A DNA stretch of 64,000 nt from an uncultured Desulfobacter sp. (GCF_963666145.1 NZ_OY762614.1:620001-684000); one strand, 5' to 3'; counted from the first letter of the stretch, positions 8,725 to 18,567 are shown. Notes: generated by a model from the sequence alone, not told the origin. Numbers and translations are program-made.

Positions 8725-9588
8725 TTACATGTTGAAACAAAAGGTGCTTCCCTTGCCCTCAATACTGGTCAGCATGAGCTTGCCGCCCATAAGTTCAACC
8801 AGTTGCTTGGAAATAGTGATGCCAAGTCCGGTTCCCCCGTATTTTCTGGTTGTGGACCCGTCTGCCTGGGTAAAACTTTCAAAAATTGAATGTTGCTTGT
8901 CCGGGGGGATACCTATACCTGTATCAGTCACGGCAAAACGAATCTCAACCTGATTTCCTTTAATGGAAACCAGCTCGACCTGGAGGAAAATTTCACCTTC
9001 ATGGGTAAGCTTTAAGGCGTTGCCGGATAGATTCAACAAAATCTGCCGAAGTCTTCCCGGGTCCTCCTCCACCCGGTTAGGCACATCATTGGAGATATAA
9101 GTGATGACCTCCAAGGATTTTTGTTCTGCCTGCCAGGCAATCCCCGTGGACAGATCTTCAACCAGCACCCGGAGATTAAAGGGAATGCTTTCAAGTTCAA
9201 GCATCCCGGCTTCGATTTTAGAAAAGTCCAGAATATCGTTGACAATTCTGAGCAGGGAATCGGCTTCGGAGCTGACAACCTGGATGGTATTGCGGTCCCG
9301 GGGCGTCAGGTCTCCGTCCGATGCCAGCTCAGCCATGCCGATAATACCGTTCAGCGGCGTCCTGATTTCGTCGCTCATATTAGCTAAAAAAGCGCCTTTG
9401 GCTTTACTGGCAGCCTCAGCCATGATCTTGGCTTTTTTAAGATCCTCATTGGATCGCATAAGTTCTGCGGTTCGTTCCTCCACACGCTGTTCCAGTTCAA
9501 GGTGTGCTTTTTGAAGGGCATCTTCGGCTTTTCTGCGGACTTCAATCTCCCGGGTCAATTTTTTATTTGTTTCAACCTGATCCGCCAT
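8725..9588 (-). pseudogene. Truncated sensor histidine kinase, phospho-acceptor His replaced by Asp
   Basis: The 287-residue frame has a coiled-coil linker (1-50), a HisKA dimerisation domain and a HATPase_c domain. The N, G1 and G2 boxes are recognisable (GNALKLT, DTGIGIP, GGTGLGITISKQLVELMGG). In the H box the motif reads ANMSDEIRTPLNG: residue 73, normally His, is Asp (GAC, 9372-9370). There is no sensor domain or membrane segment, and no ribosome-binding site precedes the ATG (upstream reads TTTCTCTCCAC). The protein stops right after GSTFCFNM, where a hybrid kinase would pass into its receiver. All of this points to decay. Confidence 0.7.
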
Positions 9589-9703
9589 GTGGAGAGAAAC
9601 AATATTTGTTTATTTTTTTACGGGACACGTTAACTATGGTAAGTTGACATCCTGTTGGTCTCAAAAAAAATCAACACGCCGAGAATAAATATAGGTGCTT
9701 AAA

Positions 9704-10129
9704 ATGACAAACGACACAACCGTTCCCTTCACACCCATTGGTTTTGTGAAAACCAATGTGACAAAATTACCCCGGCACTGGTCCGTGTCCCAGGAAAAAG
9801 GCAGTTTGGAGATCTTTCCTGAATTTGCCCCGGCCCTGCGTGATATTGAAATCGGACAGAAAATTGTGGTGCTTTTCCATTTTCACAAAAGCCCGGCATT
9901 TAATTCAAGCTATCTGTTCCAGACCCCGCCCCACCGGTCGTCTTCCAAGGGGGTGTTCAGCATTTGTTCGCCCATCCGCCCCAATGCCGTAGGCATGAGT
10001 GTCGTTGAGGTCACCAGTAACGAGGACGGGCACATTGGGGTCAAAAATATCGACATGATGGACGGCACCCCGATTCTGGATATCAAGCCGATGGTTACAG
10101 GGCATCACGATTGTCCTAGTGCAGAATAA
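9704..10129 (+). CDS. trmO: tRNA (N6-threonylcarbamoyladenosine-37-N6)-methyltransferase TrmO family (TsaA-like)
   Basis: About 141 residues matching the TsaA/UPF0066 fold: TPIGFVKTN at the N-terminus, then SICSPIRPNAVGMSVVEV and MDGTPILDIKP, the conserved substrate and SAM-binding elements. The E. coli protein methylates t6A37 of tRNA-Thr; this copy is shorter, as in many bacteria that have only the core domain. A GTG start at 9695 is possible, but ATG at 9704 has TAGGTG six nt upstream. It lies 14 nt before the oxoprolinase gene and is probably co-transcribed with it. In this context a function outside tRNA modification cannot be excluded. Confidence 0.75.
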   Translation: MTNDTTVPFTPIGFVKTNVTKLPRHWSVSQEKGSLEIFPEFAPALRDIEIGQKIVVLFHFHKSPAFNSSYLFQTPPHRSSSKGVFSICSPIRPNAVGMSVVEVTSNEDGHIGVKNIDMMDGTPILDIKPMVTGHHDCPSAE

Positions 10130-10143
10130 AACAAGGAGTATCC

Positions 10144-13100
10144 ATGTCAGATCCCGCAAAATTTCGTTTTTCCGTTGACCGCGGCGGAACATTTACGGAC
10201 GTCTATGCCGAGGTGCCCGGTGAACCGGGATTTCGGCTTATCAAACTGTTGTCCGAAGATCCCCAGAACTATCCGGACGCGCCCCGTGAAGGCATCCGGC
10301 GCATCCTGGAAGAGGTGACCGGACAACCTGTGCCCAAAGAACAGTTCGATGCCGGGCAAATTGAGTGGATACGCATGGGGACCACCGTTGCCACCAACGC
10401 TTTATTGGAACGCAAAGGCGCACCCAGCGCCCTGGTGGTGACCCGTGGGTTTGGCGATATTCTTCAGATCGGCAACCAGGATCGGCCAAAAATTTTTGAC
10501 CTGGAGATCAAAAAACCCGAACTGTTGTACCAGGAGGTTATTGAAGCGGATGAACGTCTGAGAATTCTGCGGGAAGATGAAGACGCCTCGGCAGTGGACG
10601 GCAAAATAGTAAAAGGCATCACCGGTGACCGCCTGGCCGTGATCCGGCAGCTGGACGTAGAGGCCATGCGATCCGATCTTGGGTTGGTCTATAACCGGGG
10701 CATCCGCAGCCTTGCCGTTGTCCTCTTGCATGCCTATGCCTGGCCCGAACATGAACAAATCATCGGCCGTCTGGCCAGGGAAATAGGATTTACCCAAGTT
10801 TCTCTCTCATCCCAGGTCATGCCCCGGGTAAAGCTTGTGCCCCGGGGGGACACCACCATGGTGGATGCCTACCTTAACCCGCATATCCGCACCTATCTTG
10901 ACAGCTTCAGACAAGGGTTTTCAGACAAACTTGCCCACACCGGACTTCTTTTCATGCAGTCCGACGGCGGACTGGCCGGTGCCGACGGGTTCACCGGCAG
11001 CCGGGCTATCCTGTCCGGGCCTGCCGGCGGGGTGGTCGGATACGCCATGACCACCTTTGATGCCGAAAAAAGAGAGCCGGTGATCGGGTTTGATATGGGC
11101 GGCACTTCCACGGATGTCTCACGATTCGGGGGGGACTATGAACTGGTCTTTGAATCCCAGACCGCCGGTGTACGCATCCAGGCTCCCCAGCTTCACATCA
11201 AAACCGTTGCCGCTGGAGGGGGCAGCCGCCTGTTTTTTGACAACGGCATGTTACAGGTGGGACCGGAATCGGCCGGGGCCCACCCGGGGCCAGTTTGTTA
11301 CCGGAAAAACGGATACCTGACGGTAACAGACGCCAATCTTATACTCGGTCGCATTCAACCCAGGCACTTCCCACATATTTTCGGCGCAACCGAGGATCAG
11401 CCCCTGGACGTGGAAGCGTCCCGTAGGGCCATGGCCAGTCTGGCCGAGGAAATCAACAAATACTGCACAGCGGCCGGGCTGCCGACCATGACCATGGACG
11501 AGGTTGCTTTAGGCTTTATCCGGGTGGCCAACGAGGTGATGGTCAGACCCATCCGTGAAATTTCAGTGATGCGGGGATTTGATATTAAGAATCATATACT
11601 GGCCACATTCGGGGGCGCCGGTCCCCAGCATGCCTGCGCCATTGCAAGGGTTTTAGGAATATCCAAAATTTTTATCCACAGGTTTTCCGGCATTTTGTCC
11701 GCCTACGGCATGGGCATGGCCGATGTGGTCACCGAGCGCCAGCAGCCCTCCTCAGCCGTTTTGTGCCCCCAAGCCTTAGAACAGGCGGATACAATTTTTG
11801 AACGACTGGAAGAAGATGCACACCGGGAACTGAACCTTCAAGGATTTTCAGACCAAACCATTGATACCGACCGCTTTCTTAATCTGCGGTACCAGGGAAC
11901 GGATACGGCCATCATGATCTGCCGGCCCCAAGGCAATGGGAATCAGAGCAATGGAGAGCATGCCAATGACTATGCAGCGGCGTTCAAGGAGATCTACCGC
12001 AGGGAGTTCGGATTCGATCTTTCCGGCAGGCAAATCCTTATCGACGATATCCGGGTGCGCGCCCGGGCCAAAACAGCGGATCTTCAAAAAATCAACGTTC
12101 CAGAAGCCACCGGGGCTGCGCCGGTGCTGGACACCGTCCAGTGCTGTTTTGAAGACGGCCGTCAAAAAACATTAATCTATAATCTGGAAGAACTTGCTGC
12201 AGGCCATCGCATTACAGGTCCGGCCCTTTTAATTCATCAGACCTCCACCATTCTCATTGAACCCGGCTGCACCGCAGCCATAACCGGGAACGGCGATGTG
12301 GAAATCACTGTGGGGACAGGCATACGCAAACAGATCGACTCAACCCTTGACCCGGTTCAGCTCTCCATTTTCAGCAATCTGTTCATGTCCATTGCCGAAC
12401 AAATGGGCCGGATGCTGCAAAAAACGGCCATCTCCACCAATATTAAAGAGCGTCTCGATTTTTCCTGCGCCTTGTTCGGCCCCAACGGCGAACTGGTGGC
12501 CAATGCCCCGCATCTGCCGGTCCACTTAGGGAGCATGAGCGACGCGGTGAAAGCCCAGATCCAACGCCGGGCAAACAATCTTACACCTGGAGATGTGCTC
12601 GTCTCCAACCACCCGGCGGCCGGGGGCAGCCATCTGCCCGACATTACGGTCATCACCCCCGTGTTCAAAGACGGCCAGGTGATTTTCTGGGTGGCGTCCC
12701 GGGGACACCATGCCGACATCGGCGGCATCACCCCCGGATCCATGCCCCCCAACTCCCGAAGTCTCGGGGAGGAAGGGGCCTGTATTGAATCGTTTAAACT
12801 GGTGGAAAACGGCATTTTTCAAGAGGAGGGTATTTCAGCACTGCTGCGTGCGCCGGGCACACTAAAACCTGCACCGGGTCGTCCGCCCATTTCCGGTTCC
12901 CGCCTTTTGGCTGAGAACATTTCCGATCTAAAGGCCCAGATTGCCGCCAACCAGAAAGGCATTGAACTGGTTCTGGAAATGGTGAATGACTACGGACGTG
13001 ATGTGGTCCAGGCGTATATGAAACATGTCCAGGATGCGGCTGAAGAGGCTGTTCGAGGGCGGCTCAAAGAACTTTCCAAATCCAGGGGTATGGCGGAACG

Positions 13101-13950
13101 GGACACGATCCGCGCCCAAGACTATCTGGATGACGGCAGCCCCATTGCCCTGGCACTGACCATTGACCGAAAAGACGGCAGCGCAATTTTTAATTTTCAA
13201 GGCACCGGAGCTCAAATCTGGGGAAACTGCAACGCGCCCAAGGCCGTGACCAAGTCGGCTATCCTATACTGCCTCAGGTGTCTGATTGAAAAAGATCTGC
13301 CCTTAAACCACGGTTGTCTTCTTCCCATTACCGTCAAGATCCCCAAGGGGTCCTTGCTTGACCCTTCCGCCGACGCAGCAGTGGTGGGCGGCAATGTGCT
13401 GACCTCCCAGAGAATTACCGATGTGGTGCTCAAGGCCTTCGGCGTGGCCGCTGCATCCCAGGGCTGCATGAACAACTTTACCTTCGGCAACGACCGGTTC
13501 GGTTACTACGAAACCATTGCCGGCGGGGCCGGGGCCGGACCGAACTGGCACGGCCAGACCGGGGTTCAGACCCACATGACCAACACCCGTATCACCGATC
13601 CGGAGATTCTGGAACGAAGATATCCTGTTCTGCTAAGGGAATTTTCCATTCGCCGGGGTTCCGGCGGCCGGGGGAAATTTAACGGCGGAGACGGCCTGGT
13701 GCGTGAGGTGGAATTCTTAGCCCCCCTCAATGTAGCCATCCTCTCAGAACGACGGGTCTTTGCCCCCTATGGGATGGACGGCGGAAAACCAGGAAAGAAA
13801 GGGGTCAATCTGTTCATCAGAAAAGACGGCACCGCCATCAATATGGGTGCCAAAAACGAAATACTGGCGCAACCCGGCGAACGATTCCGTATCATGAGCC
13901 CCGGCGGCGGAGGATTCGGCCCACCGACACCGGATGAACAAACAGATTAG
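10144..13950 (+). CDS. 5-oxoprolinase (ATP-hydrolysing), fused HyuA-HyuB type
   Basis: A 1268-residue cytoplasmic enzyme expected to open 5-oxoproline to glutamate with ATP; related hydantoinases act on cyclic amides. Residues 1-700 are the HyuA half: SVDRGGTFTDVYAEV at the start, GFDMGGTSTDVSRFGG near 320, and TFGGAGPQHACAIARVLGI near 490. Residues about 735-1255 are the HyuB half: IKERLDFSCALFGPNGELVA, APHLPVHLGSM and VSNHPAAGGSHLPDIT. One continuous chain of this length matches eukaryotic-type 5-oxoprolinase rather than the split bacterial hydantoinases. AAGGAG precedes the ATG. The exact substrate is inferred. Confidence 0.85.
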   Translation: MSDPAKFRFSVDRGGTFTDVYAEVPGEPGFRLIKLLSEDPQNYPDAPREGIRRILEEVTGQPVPKEQFDAGQIEWIRMGTTVATNALLERKGAPSALVVTRGFGDILQIGNQDRPKIFDLEIKKPELLYQEVIEADERLRILREDEDASAVDGKIVKGITGDRLAVIRQLDVEAMRSDLGLVYNRGIRSLAVVLLHAYAWPEHEQIIGRLAREIGFTQVSLSSQVMPRVKLVPRGDTTMVDAYLNPHIRTYLDSFRQGFSDKLAHTGLLFMQSDGGLAGADGFTGSRAILSGPAGGVVGYAMTTFDAEKREPVIGFDMGGTSTDVSRFGGDYELVFESQTAGVRIQAPQLHIKTVAAGGGSRLFFDNGMLQVGPESAGAHPGPVCYRKNGYLTVTDANLILGRIQPRHFPHIFGATEDQPLDVEASRRAMASLAEEINKYCTAAGLPTMTMDEVALGFIRVANEVMVRPIREISVMRGFDIKNHILATFGGAGPQHACAIARVLGISKIFIHRFSGILSAYGMGMADVVTERQQPSSAVLCPQALEQADTIFERLEEDAHRELNLQGFSDQTIDTDRFLNLRYQGTDTAIMICRPQGNGNQSNGEHANDYAAAFKEIYRREFGFDLSGRQILIDDIRVRARAKTADLQKINVPEATGAAPVLDTVQCCFEDGRQKTLIYNLEELAAGHRITGPALLIHQTSTILIEPGCTAAITGNGDVEITVGTGIRKQIDSTLDPVQLSIFSNLFMSIAEQMGRMLQKTAISTNIKERLDFSCALFGPNGELVANAPHLPVHLGSMSDAVKAQIQRRANNLTPGDVLVSNHPAAGGSHLPDITVITPVFKDGQVIFWVASRGHHADIGGITPGSMPPNSRSLGEEGACIESFKLVENGIFQEEGISALLRAPGTLKPAPGRPPISGSRLLAENISDLKAQIAANQKGIELVLEMVNDYGRDVVQAYMKHVQDAAEEAVRGRLKELSKSRGMAERDTIRAQDYLDDGSPIALALTIDRKDGSAIFNFQGTGAQIWGNCNAPKAVTKSAILYCLRCLIEKDLPLNHGCLLPITVKIPKGSLLDPSADAAVVGGNVLTSQRITDVVLKAFGVAAASQGCMNNFTFGNDRFGYYETIAGGAGAGPNWHGQTGVQTHMTNTRITDPEILERRYPVLLREFSIRRGSGGRGKFNGGDGLVREVEFLAPLNVAILSERRVFAPYGMDGGKPGKKGVNLFIRKDGTAINMGAKNEILAQPGERFRIMSPGGGGFGPPTPDEQTD

Positions 13951-13972
13951 TAAAGCAGAAAGTATAGGAAGC

Positions 13973-14458
13973 TTAACTGTCATCTTCGGCCCCAAGGACA
14001 AGCACTTTCTTATCCTTGGGGATGTCAATGACAATTGATGACTGGATACTCTGGATGCCTTGTATCTGGGTCAATTTCCGGTTCATAAATTCGGCATAGG
14101 CTTTGATGTCCTTTGCCACGACCTTGAGAATAAAATCATGGGCACCGGCGATTTGATAGCACTCCACAACCTCGTCAAGTTCGGCAAATTTTTCCTTGAT
14201 CAAAGACACCGAAGAGAGCTTACTCAAGCTCAATGTAATACTGACAATGACCATAATGGAAAATCCGACCTTTTCCGGATCCACCACCGCCGTGAAATGG
14301 GAGATCACCCCTGCACTTTCAAGGCGCTTCACCCGCTCCAACGTCGCCGGTGCTGAAATCCCCACCATCCGGGAGAGTTTGGCGTTGGTTATTTTTGCGT
14401 TTTCCTGGAGAATGTTCAGTATTTTTTTATCAATCCGGTCCAAATTGTATTTTCCCAA
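13973..14458 (-). CDS. Lrp/AsnC family transcriptional regulator
   Basis: This is a DNA-binding regulator of amino-acid metabolism type, about 160 residues. An N-terminal helix-turn-helix is seen (LDRIDKKILNILQENAKI, then LSRMVGISAPATLERVKRLE). The C-terminal RAM/AsnC effector domain contains CYQIAGAHDFILKVVAKDI. The frame is open upstream to 14581 through the end of the neighbouring hydrolase, but that part is not conserved. No ATG fits, so I start at TTG 14458; TTG 14443 (LDRIDKK) is the alternative. It is the third gene of the pyrG-hydrolase-lrp run. The last residues (KKVLVLGAEDDS) extend beyond the usual domain. Confidence 0.8.
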   Translation of the reverse strand: MGKYNLDRIDKKILNILQENAKITNAKLSRMVGISAPATLERVKRLESAGVISHFTAVVDPEKVGFSIMVIVSITLSLSKLSSVSLIKEKFAELDEVVECYQIAGAHDFILKVVAKDIKAYAEFMNRKLTQIQGIQSIQSSIVIDIPKDKKVLVLGAEDDS

Positions 14459-14475
14459 TGGATTTAAAAAGAAGA

Positions 14476-15090
14476 TCAGGGCTGCAGGTAGTCTAAAAGC
14501 ACCTCTTCCAGTGTATCCAGTGCTCCGGCATAAAAATGGTCTACACCGGAAAGGACCTCGAACCTTGGGGAAATCCGCCATTTAGACAAAAGATCGTGCA
14601 CCATGAAATCAGGTGCCAAATTATCATTTTCACCCGTGACAATCAACCCGGTATGGGGAAGCTGTTCGACAGAATCAAAACTTAACAATACTGCCGGCGG
14701 CGAGATCATAATATGATCCATGACCTCGACACCGGTACTGACGACATGGGCATTGACCCATGCACCAAATGAATATCCGGCAAGAAAAAGCGTGTCATAC
14801 CCCTGGTCGGATAAAAAATCCAAAGCACTTCTGACATCATCCTGCTCACCCTGGCCATTATCATAGTTGCCGGTACTGCCCCCGGTGCCTCTGAAATTAA
14901 AGCGCAAGGCAGCAATCCCGGCGGATTGAAAGCAGGCAGCCATCCGGCAGACCACGGGCACATCCATATTTCCGCCATAAAGGGGGTGGGGATGGGTGAC
15001 GACCACCGCCTTGTCTGTTTCCTGCCGGTTTAAAATTCCCTCAAGACGGATGTCTCCGGGGCCGGTTATGGTGACAAATTCGCCACTCAT
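14476..15090 (-). CDS. Alpha/beta hydrolase
   Basis: A 204-residue single-domain hydrolase with no signal peptide. VVTHPHPLYGGNMD and RFNFRGTGGSTGNYDNG form the oxyanion and strand-4 region. GYSFGA holds the likely nucleophile Ser, and GVDHFYAG near the C-terminus the likely catalytic His. The HPHPLYGG...FRGTGxSxG pattern is that of the small bacterial dienelactone-hydrolase/YpfH-like group; the substrate is unknown. Its start overlaps the pyrG stop by 4 nt, so it is translationally coupled to CTP synthase. That association is seen, its meaning is not. Confidence 0.75.
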   Translation of the reverse strand: MSGEFVTITGPGDIRLEGILNRQETDKAVVVTHPHPLYGGNMDVPVVCRMAACFQSAGIAALRFNFRGTGGSTGNYDNGQGEQDDVRSALDFLSDQGYDTLFLAGYSFGAWVNAHVVSTGVEVMDHIMISPPAVLLSFDSVEQLPHTGLIVTGENDNLAPDFMVHDLLSKWRISPRFEVLSGVDHFYAGALDTLEEVLLDYLQP

Positions 15091-16724
15091 TTTTTATTTT
15101 TCAGTGCCGCCCTGATAAAAGCCTTGAAAAGCGGATGGGGTGCCATGGGTTTGGACTTGAATTCCGGATGGAACTGGCAGCCCAGATACCAGGGATGGTC
15201 TTTGAGTTCCACAATTTCCACCAGACCATGGTCCGGAGATGTCCCAGACACGACAAGTCCGGATTCCACCAGTTTGTCTTTGTATTCATTGTTGAACTCA
15301 AACCGGTGGCGATGCCGTTCGGAAATATTTTCTGTCTTGTAGGCATTCATGGCAAAGGTATCTTCGGCCAGAAGGCAGGGATACGCGCCCAGACGCATGG
15401 TGCCGCCCTTATCCGAAGATTCGTCCCGTTTTTCCACCTTGCCGGTCTGCTCATCCACCCACTCTTTCATCAGATAGATCACCGGATAGGGTGTGTCGAC
15501 ATCAAATTCTTCGCTGTTGGCATCTTCAAGGCCGGCAAGGTTGCGTGCAATCTCGATCACGGCCATCTGCATACCCAGACAAATGCCGAAGAAAGGCACC
15601 TTGTTTTTACGGGCATACCCGGCAGCAAGAATCTTTCCTTCGATTCCCCGGCTCCCGAATCCGCCGGGAACCAGAACGCCGTCAACATTGGACAGTGCGC
15701 CCGCCACGTTCTCCGCTGTCAGGGTGGAGGAATCCACAAACTTCAGATTCACCTTGGTGTCATTGGAGATACCGCCGTGGGTCAAGGCCTCGTTGAGGCT
15801 CTTATAACTCTCGGTCAAATCCACATATTTGCCCACGATGGCAATGGTAACATTATGCCGGGGATGTTTCAGGCGTTCCACCATCTCCCGCCAACCGTCA
15901 ATGCGCGGAGCCCGGGCCCAGATGTTCAACTTTTTGAGCACCATGTCCCCCAATCCTTCTTCGTTGTAGACAATGGGCACATCATAAATGCAGTCCACAT
16001 CCTTGGCCGTGAATACGGCATCGGGTCCCACATTGCAGAACAGGGCAATCTTGTTTTTAATGTCCTGGGTCAAAAGACTTTCGGTACGGCACAAAAGGAT
16101 ATCCGGCTGGATGCCGATGCTGCGAAGTTCCTTGACACTATGCTGGGTGGGCTTGGTCTTCACCTCGCAGGCCGTCTTAATATAGGGAACCAGGGTCAGG
16201 TGGATGTAAATCACATTGGAAGGGCCGGCATCGGCCTTGAACTGGCGAATGGCCTCAAGAAAGGGAAGCGACTCAATATCCCCGATGGTGCCGCCGATTT
16301 CCACAATCACCACATCCGCATCATCTGAAACCAAGGTAATGGCCTGTTTGATCTCGTCGGTAATATGGGGGATAACCTGAACGGTACCGCCAAGGTACTC
16401 GCCCCGGCGCTCCTTGGTGATCACCTGGTGATAGATTTTCCCTGTGGTAAAATTGTTGTTCTTTCCAAGTTTGGCATTGGTGAACCGTTCATAATGTCCC
16501 AGATCAAGATCGGTTTCCGCACCGTCATCGGTGACAAATACTTCACCATGTTGAAAGGGATTCATGGTTCCCGGGTCAACATTTATGTAAGGATCCAGCT
16601 TCTGAATGGTCACGGTCAGCCCCCGGCTTTCCAGGAGCATGCCAATGGCCGCGGACGCAAGTCCCTTACCCAATGAGGATAACACCCCGCCTGTTACAAA
16701 AATATATTTAGTTATCTCAGCCAT
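15087..16724 (-). CDS. pyrG: CTP synthase
   Basis: The 545-residue enzyme aminates UTP to CTP using glutamine. The N-terminal synthetase domain begins KYIFVTGGVLSSLGKG with the P-loop-like GGV...GKG, followed by LDPYINVDPGTMNPFQHGEV. The C-terminal class I glutamine amidotransferase domain carries FFGICLGMQMAVIE (catalytic Cys) and the His/Glu pair in CQFHPEFKS. Length is standard. GAGGA precedes the ATG. It heads a leftward operon with a hydrolase and an Lrp regulator. Two stem-loops lie upstream in its leader region. Confidence 0.97.
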   Translation of the reverse strand: MAEITKYIFVTGGVLSSLGKGLASAAIGMLLESRGLTVTIQKLDPYINVDPGTMNPFQHGEVFVTDDGAETDLDLGHYERFTNAKLGKNNNFTTGKIYHQVITKERRGEYLGGTVQVIPHITDEIKQAITLVSDDADVVIVEIGGTIGDIESLPFLEAIRQFKADAGPSNVIYIHLTLVPYIKTACEVKTKPTQHSVKELRSIGIQPDILLCRTESLLTQDIKNKIALFCNVGPDAVFTAKDVDCIYDVPIVYNEEGLGDMVLKKLNIWARAPRIDGWREMVERLKHPRHNVTIAIVGKYVDLTESYKSLNEALTHGGISNDTKVNLKFVDSSTLTAENVAGALSNVDGVLVPGGFGSRGIEGKILAAGYARKNKVPFFGICLGMQMAVIEIARNLAGLEDANSEEFDVDTPYPVIYLMKEWVDEQTGKVEKRDESSDKGGTMRLGAYPCLLAEDTFAMNAYKTENISERHRHRFEFNNEYKDKLVESGLVVSGTSPDHGLVEIVELKDHPWYLGCQFHPEFKSKPMAPHPLFKAFIRAALKNKK

Positions 16725-16775
16725 TCAGTCCTCACTTTTACACGTTTTTAATCATAACTATTAAAATCACCTTAC

Positions 16776-16802
16776 CGTTCACGAAAAATTCTGCACGAAC
16801 GG
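16776..16802 (-). promoter_or_regulatory. Stem-loop in the pyrG leader
   Basis: CCGTTC (16776-16781) and GAACGG (16797-16802) can pair about 50 nt upstream of the pyrG start. A second stem, ATTCGGC (16913-16919) with GCCGAAT (16929-16935), lies further up. pyrG is controlled by leader structure in some bacteria, but no C-rich start site or terminator with a T-run can be shown here. Confidence 0.25.
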
Positions 16803-16996
16803 GTTTTCCAGGTAGTTCCAAAATTTATCAGCCGGACTTAATATCAGATATGGTGGATTCAGGAAAGCCATATCACAGTTTATTTAAGCTTTCATATCAT
16901 CGAAAAAGGCTGATTCGGCCCATAAATAGCCGAATTCACCCCAAACGAAATAAAAAAATTAATTTAATAATTTTGAGACGCTCATATAGAAAAGGA

Positions 16997-17021
16997 GGGG
17001 ATTTAGAAAGATAAAATCCCC
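16997..17021 (-). terminator. Terminator downstream of eno
   Basis: GGGGATTT (16997-17004) and AAATCCCC (17014-17021) form an 8-bp stem with a 9-nt loop. On the minus strand it is followed by TCCTTTTC, a modest T-rich stretch, about 75 nt after the eno stop. The remainder of 16725-17094 holds only the pyrG upstream region. Confidence 0.6.
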
Positions 17022-17094
17022 ACCTGTTGTTCAGCTGACAAATAAAAAATAGAGTCTTACCATAACATGCCTGGTCTATTACAGTCCACAGCCA

Positions 17095-18372
17095 CTATTT
17101 TAAAACAAACAAATCTTCCGGAAAAACGGCACATTCAGCCAGTTCTTCTTCGATGCGAAGCAATTGATTGTATTTTGCCACACGGTCACTTCTGGACATG
17201 GAACCGGTTTTAATCTGTCCGGAATTTACGCCCACGGCAAGGTCGGCAATAAAGCTGTCTTCGGTTTCACCGGATCTGTGGGAGACCACGGTGGTATACC
17301 CGGAATCCTTGGCCATCTGGATGGTATCAAGGGTTTCGGTCACGGTGCCGATCTGATTTAGCTTGATCAGAATGGAGTTGCCCACGCCCCGGGCAATGCC
17401 TTGTTTGAAAATATCCGGATTGGTCACAAAGACATCATCACCCACAATCTGGATACGGTTGCCCAGACGCTCGGTCATAAGTTCCCAGTTGTCCCAGTCC
17501 CCTTCTGCCAGACCGTCTTCAATGGAGACCAGGGGATACTTATCAATCAGACTTTCATAGTAATCAATGAGTTCAGCAGCGGACATCGCTCTGTTTTCAG
17601 AGGCAAATACATACTTACCGTCTTTGTAGAATTCGCTGGCGGCAGCATCCAGACCTATGCCGATGTCCTTGCCCGGACGATAGCCGGCCGCTTCAATGGC
17701 AGTAATAATGTTTTCAATGGCTTCTTCGTTGGAACCAAGATCCGGCGCAAACCCGCCTTCGTCACCAACGCCCGTGGAAAGCCCCTTGCCTTTGAGTATC
17801 TTTTTCAGGTTATGAAAGGTCTCTGCGCCCATGCGGATTGCTTCGGACACATTGGCCGCCCCAAAGGGAAGAATCATGAACTCCTGGATATCCAGATTGT
17901 TGGCCGCATGGGCACCGCCGTTGATGATATTCATCATGGGGACCGGCATGACCCGGGCATTGATGCCGCCGATATGGCGGTAGAGCGGCACGCCGTTGGC
18001 TGCGGCAGCAGCCCTTGCAGCGGCCATGGAGACGCCCAAAATAGCATTGGCACCCAGCCGTGATTTGTTTTCCGTTCCGTCAATGTCAATCATGGTCAGG
18101 TCCAGTCCGGCCTGATCCATGGCATCATAACCGATGATCTCCGGGGCTATGACCTCATTGACATTGGCAACGGCATTGAGCACACCTTTACCCATAAAAC
18201 GGTTTTCGGCATTGTCACGAAGTTCAAGGGCCTCCCTTGTACCGGTTGACGCACCGGAAGGCACCGCTGCCCGCCCCTGTGCCCCGCAGGCCAAAGTGAC
18301 ATCTACCTCAACCGTAGGATTCCCCCTGGAATCAATAATTTCCCTTGCCCTGACATCAATCAGTTCAGTCAT
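17095..18372 (-). CDS. eno: Enolase (phosphopyruvate hydratase)
   Basis: The 425-residue glycolytic/gluconeogenic enzyme interconverts 2-phosphoglycerate and phosphoenolpyruvate. The N-terminal capping domain shows AREIIDSRGNPTVEVDV and PSGASTGTREALELRD. The barrel has GVGDEGGFAPDLGSNEEA, metal ligands in SIEDGLAEGDW and QIVGDDVFVTN, and the active-site Lys/His region SHRSGETEDSFIADL. GAGGAG precedes the ATG at ideal spacing. It is monocistronic, divergent from adk across a 433-nt region and ends at a hairpin. Confidence 0.97.
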   Translation of the reverse strand: MTELIDVRAREIIDSRGNPTVEVDVTLACGAQGRAAVPSGASTGTREALELRDNAENRFMGKGVLNAVANVNEVIAPEIIGYDAMDQAGLDLTMIDIDGTENKSRLGANAILGVSMAAARAAAAANGVPLYRHIGGINARVMPVPMMNIINGGAHAANNLDIQEFMILPFGAANVSEAIRMGAETFHNLKKILKGKGLSTGVGDEGGFAPDLGSNEEAIENIITAIEAAGYRPGKDIGIGLDAAASEFYKDGKYVFASENRAMSAAELIDYYESLIDKYPLVSIEDGLAEGDWDNWELMTERLGNRIQIVGDDVFVTNPDIFKQGIARGVGNSILIKLNQIGTVTETLDTIQMAKDSGYTTVVSHRSGETEDSFIADLAVGVNSGQIKTGSMSRSDRVAKYNQLLRIEEELAECAVFPEDLFVLK

Positions 18373-18549
18373 TTTTTCTCCTCTTATTTTATATATGGAT
18401 AATTATTTAACGTGTTCACCGGACTATCTGAATAAGAATCTTGTAATAAATTTGTATTTAATATCAATTTGCCGGGGGACATTCAAGGTCTAATTTGGCA
18501 TGGGTGTCCCCGCTTTTTACTACTAATCTTTTGATTCAATGAACCCAAA

Positions 18550-18567
18550 GCCTGTGCATGCACAGGC
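18550..18567. promoter_or_regulatory. 18-bp perfect palindrome in the eno-adk divergent region
   Basis: GCCTGTGCATGCACAGGC is its own reverse complement. It ends 22 nt upstream of the -35 element of the adk promoter and has no T-run, so it looks more like a binding site for a dimeric regulator than a terminator. The rest of 18373-18805 holds the eno upstream region and the adk promoter and leader. Confidence 0.4.

Noticed and set aside
15135..16328. 397-codon frame opposite pyrG
   Set aside because: pyrG is certain on the other strand; this frame has no family motif or ribosome site.
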